Shown here piece after piece: positions 14,798-20,319 of a stretch of DNA of 20,319 nt (within the stretch, counting starts at the first letter, position 1; every line of letters starts with the position of its first letter). A program made the translations under genes and the position numbers. The stretch lies in the NCBI GenBank assembly GCA_020029625.1, contig JAIBJP010000017.1:1-20319 (forward strand). Direction: 5' to 3'. The DNA is from Actinomycetota bacterium (lineage in GTDB: Bacteria; Actinomycetota; Thermoleophilia; Gaiellales; Gaiellaceae). Below the pieces are notes generated by a model. It was not told where the DNA came from. It made no database searches and worked only from the letters and a program-made list of their open reading frames with translations.

Positions 14798-16228
14798 TTG
14801 CTCCTGGCGATCGACCAGGGGACGACCGGGACCACCTGCCTCGTCGTGGACGCGGAGCTCGTGCCGCGCGGGCGCGGCTACCGCGAGGTGCCCCAGTACT
14901 TTCCGCGGCCGGGATGGGTCGAGCACGACCCGGACGAGCTCTGGGATTCGGTGCTCGAAGCCGCGACCGTTGCGCTCGCCGATGCCGGAATCCAGTCCAC
15001 CGATCTCTCCGCCGTCGGCCTCGCAAATCAGCGCGAGACGACCGTGGTCTGGGATCGCCGCAGCGGGCGGCCCGTCCACCGCGCGATCGTCTGGCAGGAC
15101 CGGCGGACGGCCGAGCGCTGCCGGGAGCTGCCGCGCGACCTGATCCGCGACCGAACCGGGTTGGTCCCCGACCCCTACTTCTCGGCGACGAAGCTGGAAT
15201 GGATCCTGTCCGAGCGGGACGCGGCCGGCCTCGCGTTCGGGACCGTCGATGCCTGGCTCCTTTGGAAGCTCACGAGCGGTGAGATCCACGCGACCGACGT
15301 CTCGAACGCGTCCCGAACGCTCCTCTTCAACCTGGAGACGCTCGACTGGGACCGCGAGCTCCTCGAGCTCTTCGGAGTTCCCGAGTCGGTGCTTCCGCGG
15401 GTCGTCCCCTCGAGCGGAATCGTCGGGGAAGCAGACCTGCTCGGCGCCCGGGTCCCGATCGCGGGCATCGCGGGCGATCAGCAGGCCGCGCTCTTCGGGC
15501 AGGCCTGCTTCCTCCCCGGCCAGGCCAAGGCCACCTACGGGACGGGCAGCTTCGTGCTCGTCAACGCAGGCACCGAGAGCGCCGTCGCCCCCGAAGGACT
15601 GGTGCGGACGGTGGCCTGGCGCCTCGGTGACTCGCCGGCTGTCTATGCGCTCGAGGGCTCGGTCTTCGTGACCGGCGCGGCGCTGCAATGGCTCCGAGAG
15701 GGGCTCGGCATCCTCGGAGCCCCGGCCGAGAGCGAGGCGCTGGCCCGCTCGGTGGAGAGCAACGACGGCATCTATTTCGTCCCGGCGCTGACAGGGCTCG
15801 GCTCGCCGCACTGGGAGCCCGAGGCACGCGGGCTGATCGCCGGCCTCAGCCGCGGAACGAGTCGTGCGCACATCGTGCGCGCGGCGCTCGAGGCGATCGC
15901 CTACCAGACGCGCGACGTCCTCGACGCCATGGCATTCGAGCTGGACGTTCTGCGCGCCGACGGAGGCGGCACGCAGAACGCGTTCCTGATGCAGTTCCAG
16001 GCCGACATCGCCCGCGTGCCCGTGGAGGTGCCCTCCGAGCGGGAGACGACCGCGCTCGGTGCAGCCGCGCTCGCCGGGCTTGCCACCGGTGCCTGGTCGA
16101 GCCTCGACGATCTCGCCGCGGCCTGGCGACGCGACGCCCGCTACGAGCCCGAGCTGGACCCTTCGGAGGCCGAGCGTCTCCTCGGAGAGTGGCGGCTCGC
16201 CGTCAGACGGGCTCTTCTTCAGGATTGA
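14798..16228 (+). CDS. glpK: Glycerol kinase (TTG start)
   Basis: Phosphorylates glycerol to sn-glycerol 3-phosphate with ATP. The 476-residue protein starts LLAIDQGTTGTTC, the first phosphate loop of the FGGY family, and has NQRETTVVWDR (glycerol-binding Arg-Glu), PYFSATKLEWIL, AGDQQAALFGQ with catalytic Asp227, and GTGSFVLVNAG. It is slightly shorter than the usual 500 residues, mostly in loops. The only in-frame start near the homology is TTG 14798-14800, directly before CTCCTGGCG; there is no ribosome binding site, and translation probably depends on ribosomes ending the GNAT gene 4 nt upstream. The low-efficiency start may keep the level down. The last 26 nt overlap the convergent 51-codon gene. 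Confidence 0.94.
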   Translation: MLLAIDQGTTGTTCLVVDAELVPRGRGYREVPQYFPRPGWVEHDPDELWDSVLEAATVALADAGIQSTDLSAVGLANQRETTVVWDRRSGRPVHRAIVWQDRRTAERCRELPRDLIRDRTGLVPDPYFSATKLEWILSERDAAGLAFGTVDAWLLWKLTSGEIHATDVSNASRTLLFNLETLDWDRELLELFGVPESVLPRVVPSSGIVGEADLLGARVPIAGIAGDQQAALFGQACFLPGQAKATYGTGSFVLVNAGTESAVAPEGLVRTVAWRLGDSPAVYALEGSVFVTGAALQWLREGLGILGAPAESEALARSVESNDGIYFVPALTGLGSPHWEPEARGLIAGLSRGTSRAHIVRAALEAIAYQTRDVLDAMAFELDVLRADGGGTQNAFLMQFQADIARVPVEVPSERETTALGAAALAGLATGAWSSLDDLAAAWRRDARYEPELDPSEAERLLGEWRLAVRRALLQD

Positions 16229-16358
16229 GCGTCTCGCGGACGCCCGTCCGCCACCAGTCGTTGTAGGGATCCTCCCGCTCCGCAAGTAGCCGCGCGAGCG
16301 CCTCGTCCAGCGCTTTGCGCTCTTCCTCGGGCGGCTCGGGCACGATCTCGCGCTCCAT
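16203..16358 (-). CDS. Small 51-residue protein, possibly acyl-CoA carboxylase epsilon-like
   Basis: An ATG at 16356-16358 opens a 51-codon frame ending at TGA (16203-16205). The product starts MEREIVPEPPEEERKALDEA, is strongly charged, and has NDWWRTGVRETLNPEEE near the end. The layout P-x-EE-x-aliphatic helix, then Trp-Trp and a short tail, resembles the small epsilon subunits of actinobacterial acyl-CoA carboxylases, which would give the carboxylase alpha chain at 11587-13365 a partner; this is a resemblance by eye and weak. TAATCT 9 nt upstream gives a likely leaderless promoter. It ends inside glpK on the opposite strand (26-nt overlap). Third codon positions are mostly G or C, supporting coding. 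Confidence 0.6.
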   Translation of the reverse strand: MEREIVPEPPEEERKALDEALARLLAEREDPYNDWWRTGVRETLNPEEEPV

Positions 16359-16367
16359 CGAGGGATG

Positions 16368-16373
16368 AGATTA
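16368..16373 (-). promoter_or_regulatory. Candidate -10 element of the 51-residue protein gene (TAATCT)
   Basis: TAATCT fits TAnnnT and ends 9 nt before the ATG at 16356-16358. It lies in the 49-nt gap shared with the divergent NlpC/P60 gene. Confidence 0.35.
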
Positions 16374-16407
16374 AAGGCTGGTCGGCGGACCTCCGATAGG
16401 AACCGGG

Positions 16408-17409
16408 ATGCGCCGGGGCCTCATTCTCCTTGCAATTTTCGCGGCGCTGGCCGCCGCTCCAACGGTCCAGGCGGCGTCCTGGGCGCGCCCGCAGATCCAG
16501 ATCGTCGTCGACAGGGGCCTCATGGGCCCGAGCGTGGCCGAGTTCCGCGCGGGCCAGCCCCTGACGCGCGGTGAGCTGGGCTACGCGATGGCCGTCCTCA
16601 CCCAGCAGGAGCAGGTGGTCGTCGACCCCGAGCGCGCGGTGACGATGGCGCAGCTCCACAGGCGGCTGGTGACCTACCTCGGCCTACGGACCGCGGCCGG
16701 AAAGTTCCGCCGCACCGTTGCGACCGCCGGGCTCAACCCGCCGTGGCGGCTCGGAGACGAGACCGTCGCGCGCCTCCTTCGGCTTCGCTTCAACCACCCA
16801 CCAGAGCAGGACAACATCGAGCTTCGCCCCAACGACCCCGCCACGCGCGCGGAGGCCGCCTACTCGCTCGCCCGCGTGCTCGAGGTAGGCCAGTGGGACG
16901 TGGACTGGGTCAACTCGCTCGCCGAGTCCTTCGCCCTGCCCCAGCTGACCGAGTGGAGGACCCGGGTCCTGAAGCGCGCCGTCCATTTCGTCGGCTTTCC
17001 GTACATCTGGGGCGGCATCTGGGAGCATCAGCAGACCCTCTTCGGCGTCACAGATCGCGGTGGATTCGACTGCTCGGGCTTCGTGTGGCGCGTCTACAGG
17101 GTGCCATTCGACGGCGGCGGCTCCCTCTCATCGGTCATTCAGGGCCGCACCACTTACCAGATGAGCGGCGAGGTGCCCAAGAGCGCCCGCATCGCCAGGC
17201 CATACGTCAAGCCGGCCGACCTCCTCTTCTTCGGCTCGGCCGGCCCGAGCTCTCAGCCCTCGCAGGTCGACCACATGGGCATCTATCTCGGCGGCGGCTG
17301 GATGATCCATTCGTCGAGCCAAGGCGTGACGCTCGTTCCCTTCTCAGGCTGGTACGTGGACCGTTTCGCCTGGGCACGGCGCCCGCTCCGCGAAGCCGGC
17401 CTTTCGTAG
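16408..17409 (+). CDS. Secreted NlpC/P60 cell-wall peptidase with SLH-like N-terminal region
   Basis: Predicted exported cysteine peptidase that cuts peptide links in peptidoglycan. The 333-residue protein starts with a signal peptide (MRRGLILLAIFAALAAAPTVQAA, cleavage near residue 22). Next come two stretches with the pattern of S-layer homology domains (about 25-70 and 125-165; PLTRGELGYAMAVL and DPATRAEAAYSLARVL), which may tether it to the wall. The C-terminal NlpC/P60 domain (about 190-330) has the triad Cys222 in FDCSGF, His289 in VDHMGIYLG and His301 in MIHSS. An AGGA lies 7 nt before the ATG. It reads away from the 51-codon gene. No linked hydrolase or division gene is present to define its role. 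Confidence 0.92.
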   Translation: MRRGLILLAIFAALAAAPTVQAASWARPQIQIVVDRGLMGPSVAEFRAGQPLTRGELGYAMAVLTQQEQVVVDPERAVTMAQLHRRLVTYLGLRTAAGKFRRTVATAGLNPPWRLGDETVARLLRLRFNHPPEQDNIELRPNDPATRAEAAYSLARVLEVGQWDVDWVNSLAESFALPQLTEWRTRVLKRAVHFVGFPYIWGGIWEHQQTLFGVTDRGGFDCSGFVWRVYRVPFDGGGSLSSVIQGRTTYQMSGEVPKSARIARPYVKPADLLFFGSAGPSSQPSQVDHMGIYLGGGWMIHSSSQGVTLVPFSGWYVDRFAWARRPLREAGLS

Positions 17410-17459
17410 CGCAACCGCGCATTCCAGGCGGGATTGCCGAATCACCCGGAAGGGGGATG

Positions 17460-17488
17460 TTGGCAGTACTGGCGGCAACGGATACTGC
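17460..17488 (+). promoter_or_regulatory. Candidate promoter overlapped by an inverted repeat
   Basis: TTGGCA (17460-17465) and GATACT (17481-17486) resemble -35 and -10 boxes with a short 15-nt spacer. A perfect 6-bp inverted repeat, GCAGTA (17463-17468) and TACTGC (17483-17488), places one arm on each box, as expected for a repressor site. The transcript would start about 30 nt before the small peptide gene. The rest of 17410-17524 has only weak inverted repeats. Confidence 0.35.
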
Positions 17489-17521
17489 GCTCGTCAACGG
17501 CGTCCGATACGGGAGAGGACC

Positions 17522-17536
17522 CCAATGCTCCATTGG
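17522..17536 (+). promoter_or_regulatory. Hairpin over the start codon of the 30-residue peptide
   Basis: CCAATG-CTC-CATTGG is a perfect 6-bp stem with a 3-nt loop, and the ATG start is inside its left arm. Folded, it would hide the start codon, so translation may be controlled by RNA structure. Confidence 0.45.
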
Positions 17537-17617
17537 AAGGTAAAGCTCGCGCACCTTGCCGTCATCGCTGCTCTTCTGGCCGCTTTTTTGAGCGACCTGG
17601 AAGGGTGGGCCTGGTAA
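17525..17617 (+). CDS. 30-residue single-helix membrane peptide
   Basis: An ATG at 17525 preceded by GGGAGAGGA at good spacing opens a 30-codon frame ending in TAA (17615-17617). The product is MLHWKVKLAHLAV followed by IAALLAAFLSDLEGWAW: a short basic start, about 16 hydrophobic residues (8-24) and an acidic, Trp-rich end. That is the pattern of a small membrane peptide with its N-terminus inside. The strong ribosome binding site is the main evidence; codon use is less GC-biased than in the neighbours. It lies 25 nt upstream of the GGDEF/HD-GYP gene on the same strand, so it may act with that membrane protein or serve as a leader peptide. Function is unknown. Confidence 0.55.
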   Translation: MLHWKVKLAHLAVIAALLAAFLSDLEGWAW

Positions 17618-17642
17618 GACGGCGAAGTAGTAGGGCATCACC

Positions 17643-19511
17643 GTGAATGTTCGTCCCGTTCGCTCCATTGAGAGCGCAGCGGGTGAGGTAAGGCGGGCGC
17701 GCTTCGTCTCTCGCGAGACGGCGCGCCTTCTGCCAATCCTCCTACCCACTGCCCTCGTGGGCTTTGCGCTGCTCGGCGTGGCGATCTTTTGGTTTGCAGC
17801 GTCCGGGCCGGGCGCGGCCGTCCTCGGAGGCGTCCTCGCACTCTTGCTCGCGGCCACGTTCGTCGAGGCGCACCCCGTACCGATTGAGGGCATCAGCTCC
17901 GAGGGAATCTCGCTCGCGGCCGTGTTCATCGTGGGGACTGGGGTCATCTACGGCTGGGCACCGGCGGTGATCATGGGCTTCCTCACGAGGGCGCTCATCG
18001 AGATCGTCCAGCGCCGACCTCTGATCCGGCTTTCGTACAACGCCGGTGTCTACGCGGTCGGGGGCGCGGCGGCCGGCGCCGCCAGCTCTCTCGGGGCGAA
18101 CGAGGCGGGAGTCGCCTCGCTGCTCCTCCAGGTGCTGCTCGGGGCGACCGCGTTCTACGCGGTCAACATCCCGCTCATCGCCGCAATCATCTCGCGCTGG
18201 GCGCGGGAGCCTTTCTTGCCCTTGCTCAAGCGCTCCATCTACTGGACCGCGGTGCCGTTCTCGATCATGGCCTCGGTGAGCCTGATGCTCGCCGTACTCT
18301 GGGAGCGCTCGCCGCTCCTCGCGATCGCGCTCGTCGGCCCGCTCGTCGCCATCGCCCTGTACCAGCGCTCGGTCCACAGCGCCCTCAAGGCCATGCGGCT
18401 CGCCCTCACCGATCCCCTCACCGGGCTCGGCAACCACCGCCATTTCCACGAGCGGCTCCAGCGCGATCTCGACAAGGCCCAGACGGACGGGTTCGCGCTC
18501 ACCGTGTGCCTGCTCGACATCGACAACTTCAAGCAGATCAACGACCGCTACGGCCATCCGGTCGGCGACCGGGTGCTCGCCCAGGTCGCTGCCCGCCTGC
18601 GCCAGGGAGGGGAGGCCTTCCGGCTGGGAGGCGACGAGTTCGCGCTTCTCCTTCCCCGGCGCGACGAGCACGAGAGCCTCTCGATCGCGCAGTCGGTGAT
18701 CGACCGGGTCGCCGAGACCGAGTGCGAGGACGCCGGCATGGTCTCGATCTCGGCCGGCATCGCCACCTACCCACAGCACGGCGTCGAGCGCTCCGAGCTC
18801 GTGCGGGTCGCGGACAGCGCCCTCTACCTCGCCAAGGAGCAGGGCAAGGGACGCGTTCGCGCCTACCGGCCCGACGTGCTCGAGCTCGCGGAGCTCCGCA
18901 GGCTCGCCGAGGGCCCGGACCGCGCCGCGCGCCTCCGCGCAGCCGCGTCGCTCGCGCATGCCGTCGATGCTCGCGACGCCTACACGGGCTCGCACTCGTA
19001 CATGGTCGGAGAGCTGGCGGCGCGAGTGGCCAGCCGCATGGGGCTCGACGGGGAACAGATCGAGCTCGCGCGTCTGGCCGGCTCGTTGCACGACCTCGGC
19101 AAGCTCGCCATCCCGGAGGAGATTCTGCGCAAGCCCGGCCCGCTGAACGAGGCCGAACGGCTCGTCCTCGAGCGCCACCCCCAGATCGGCTTCCGCATGC
19201 TCGACTCGCTCGGCGTCGAGCCCGTCGCCTCGTGGGTGTTGCACCACCACGAGCGCTGGGACGGCGACGGCTATCCGGACCGACTAGGCGGCGAGCGCAT
19301 CCCGCTGGGCTCGCGGATCCTCCTGGTCGCCGACGCCTACGACGCGATGACCACCGACCGCATCTACCGCTCCCGCCTGAGCCACGACCGCGCCATGGCG
19401 GAGCTGGAGCGTTGCTCCGGGACCCAGTTCGACCCGGACGTCGTCACCGCCTTCAAGGTCGAGTTCGACCGGCCGCGGCGGCCCGAGCTCGTCGTGCTCG
19501 AAACGGGCTAG
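17643..19511 (+). CDS. Membrane GGDEF and HD-GYP domain protein (cyclic di-GMP synthesis and breakdown)
   Basis: The 622-residue protein has a N-terminal region with seven or eight hydrophobic helices (about residues 28-245), probably the sensor. A GGDEF domain follows (about 250-405): DPLTGLGN, DIDNFKQINDRYGHPVGD, and the signature GGDEF at 329-333, intact for diguanylate cyclase activity. The inhibitory I-site has RQGG where RxxD is expected, so feedback inhibition is probably lost. The HD-GYP domain (about 425-610) has HD at 483-484 in HDLGKLAIPEEIL, HHHERWDGDGYP with GYP at 543-545, and DAYDAMTTDRIYR, all as in active phosphodiesterases. The GTG start at 17643 has a poor ribosome binding site. 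Which activity dominates cannot be read from sequence. The stop shares CTAG with the convergent hydrolase gene. Confidence 0.93.
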   Translation: MNVRPVRSIESAAGEVRRARFVSRETARLLPILLPTALVGFALLGVAIFWFAASGPGAAVLGGVLALLLAATFVEAHPVPIEGISSEGISLAAVFIVGTGVIYGWAPAVIMGFLTRALIEIVQRRPLIRLSYNAGVYAVGGAAAGAASSLGANEAGVASLLLQVLLGATAFYAVNIPLIAAIISRWAREPFLPLLKRSIYWTAVPFSIMASVSLMLAVLWERSPLLAIALVGPLVAIALYQRSVHSALKAMRLALTDPLTGLGNHRHFHERLQRDLDKAQTDGFALTVCLLDIDNFKQINDRYGHPVGDRVLAQVAARLRQGGEAFRLGGDEFALLLPRRDEHESLSIAQSVIDRVAETECEDAGMVSISAGIATYPQHGVERSELVRVADSALYLAKEQGKGRVRAYRPDVLELAELRRLAEGPDRAARLRAAASLAHAVDARDAYTGSHSYMVGELAARVASRMGLDGEQIELARLAGSLHDLGKLAIPEEILRKPGPLNEAERLVLERHPQIGFRMLDSLGVEPVASWVLHHHERWDGDGYPDRLGGERIPLGSRILLVADAYDAMTTDRIYRSRLSHDRAMAELERCSGTQFDPDVVTAFKVEFDRPRRPELVVLETG

Positions 19512-20319
19512 CCTCCGAAGAAGCTCCGCAGCTCCTCGTAGGTCTCTTCAGGGGCCTCTTCGGCGAGGAAGTGCCCGCAGTCGAGCGCCCGCCCGCGCAC
19601 GTCGTCGGCCCACTGACGCCAGACGTCGAGAACGTCGAACCAGCGCCCCAGCTCGTCGCGACCGCTCCAGAGCGCGAGCACGGGGCACGCGATGCGCCGC
19701 TTGCCCCGGTCGGCCTCGTCGAGCTCGAAGTCGATCGTCGCGCCCGCCCGGTAGTCCTCGCACATCCCGTGGATCGTCTGCGGGTCGCGAACACAGCGGA
19801 GGTAGTCCTCGAGCGCTTCGGGATCGAAACGACTGCGGTCGCCGTGGAAGTAGTAGCCGTCCGGATTCGACCCGATCACCTCCTCGGGAAAGGGCGCGGG
19901 CTGCGCCAGGAAGAACCAGTGCCAGTCGACGAGGCCGAACTCCATGTCGACTCGATGCCACATGTCCCCCGTCGGCACGATGTCCAGCACGGCGAGCTTT
20001 TCGAGCCGCTCCGGATGGTCGAGCGCCAGGCGGTAGGCGCAGCGGCCGCCCCGGTCGTGGCCGACGACGCCGAAGCGTTCGAACCCGAGCTGGCGCATGA
20101 CCTCGACCTGGTCGCGCGCCAGCGCTCGCTTCGAGTACGGCTCGTGGTCCGGTGTCGTCGGCGGCTTCGAGCTCTCTCCGTACCCGCGCAGGTCGGCGGC
20201 GACGATGGTGAAATCCTCCGCGAGACGCGGAGCGACGAGGTTCCACATCGCGTGTGTCTGCGGGTGACCGTGCAGGAGGAGGAGCGGCGGCCCGCTTCCC
20301 CCGTGGCGCACACGGATGG
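19508..20319 (-). CDS. Alpha/beta hydrolase, haloacetate (fluoroacetate) dehalogenase-like, 5' end beyond window
   Basis: At least 270 residues of an alpha/beta hydrolase. HGHPQTHAMWNLVAP gives the oxyanion region, DLRGYGESSKP the second strand motif, and GHDRGGRCAYRLALDHP the nucleophile elbow with Asp (codon 20054-20056) in place of the usual Ser. Asp followed by Arg at +1 and +4 is the carboxylate-binding pattern of fluoroacetate dehalogenases, and DWHWFFLAQPAP carries the His-Trp pair that holds the halide there. The catalytic His is in DCGHFLAEEAP. An epoxide hydrolase is the main alternative. The first GTG visible (20309-20311) would make the protein start inside a conserved strand, and the frame is open to the edge, so the true start lies outside. 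No dehalogenation or transport gene is linked. Confidence 0.85.
   Translation of the reverse strand, partial: IRVRHGGSGPPLLLLHGHPQTHAMWNLVAPRLAEDFTIVAADLRGYGESSKPPTTPDHEPYSKRALARDQVEVMRQLGFERFGVVGHDRGGRCAYRLALDHPERLEKLAVLDIVPTGDMWHRVDMEFGLVDWHWFFLAQPAPFPEEVIGSNPDGYYFHGDRSRFDPEALEDYLRCVRDPQTIHGMCEDYRAGATIDFELDEADRGKRRIACPVLALWSGRDELGRWFDVLDVWRQWADDVRGRALDCGHFLAEEAPEETYEELRSFFGG

Noticed and set aside
17457..17543. 28-codon frame MLAVLAATDTALVNG overlapping the small peptide gene
   Set aside because: The G-run abuts the ATG too closely, codon use is unlike coding DNA here, and it overlaps the better supported peptide in another frame.
17410..17642. Riboswitch for cyclic di-GMP or cyclic di-AMP upstream of the GGDEF gene
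   Set aside because: I compared it with remembered consensus elements of GEMM and ydaO classes and found none of the conserved cores; only simple inverted repeats are present.

Overview
The window is GC-rich DNA with closely packed genes, frequent GTG starts (one TTG), and many start/stop overlaps. A CitA-type citrate synthase, a biotin carboxylase-BCCP fusion of the AccA3 kind, a sucrase/ferredoxin-like protein and a GGDEF/HD-GYP protein all point to Actinomycetota. A deep lineage such as Thermoleophilia is my best guess, from the general look of the proteins and not from any search. No mobile element, CRISPR array, tRNA or rRNA was seen, and most of the window is core metabolism.

Layout. 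(1) 1-3366: TCA-cycle genes. Citrate synthase (minus) diverges from isocitrate dehydrogenase and malate dehydrogenase (plus, 4-nt overlap); a truncated hypothetical gene lies at the left edge. (2) 3524-4519: membrane-anchored PDZ/Lon-like protease, followed by a 288-nt convergent gap with a good sigma-70-like promoter and no clear gene. (3) 9237-4808, minus: sucC, a SAM methyltransferase, sucD, a PLP aminotransferase and a cupin-TPR protein in one tight run. The methyltransferase sits between the two succinyl-CoA synthetase genes, overlapping both. (4) 9339-10698, plus: a short Asp/Ser/Thr repeat frame with a strong ribosome binding site, running into a JmjC/cupin-4 oxygenase in another frame that has no start codon of its own. 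(5) 13365-10655, minus: biotin carboxylase-BCCP, then a sucrase/ferredoxin-like protein. (6) 13389-16228, plus: phosphatidylglycerophosphate synthase-like protein, tandem GNAT, glycerol kinase; a 51-codon gene runs against the end of glycerol kinase. (7) 16408-19511, plus: secreted NlpC/P60 protein, a 30-residue membrane peptide with a hairpin over its start codon, and a membrane GGDEF/HD-GYP protein. (8) A haloacetate-dehalogenase-like hydrolase, cut by the right edge.

How they fit together. Region 1 and sucCD cover four TCA enzymes; the 2-oxoglutarate-to-succinyl-CoA step is not in the window. PgsA and GlpK both use or make glycerol 3-phosphate or its lipid derivatives, which gives region 6 a lipid theme. 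At least seven transcript-proximal starts have a TAnnnT hexamer 6-11 nt upstream and little or no Shine-Dalgarno, which suggests widespread leaderless transcription.

The least explained items are the acidic repeat/JmjC frame junction, the methyltransferase inside sucCD, the 30-residue peptide and its structured leader, the orphan promoter at 4586-4614, and the 51-residue protein.
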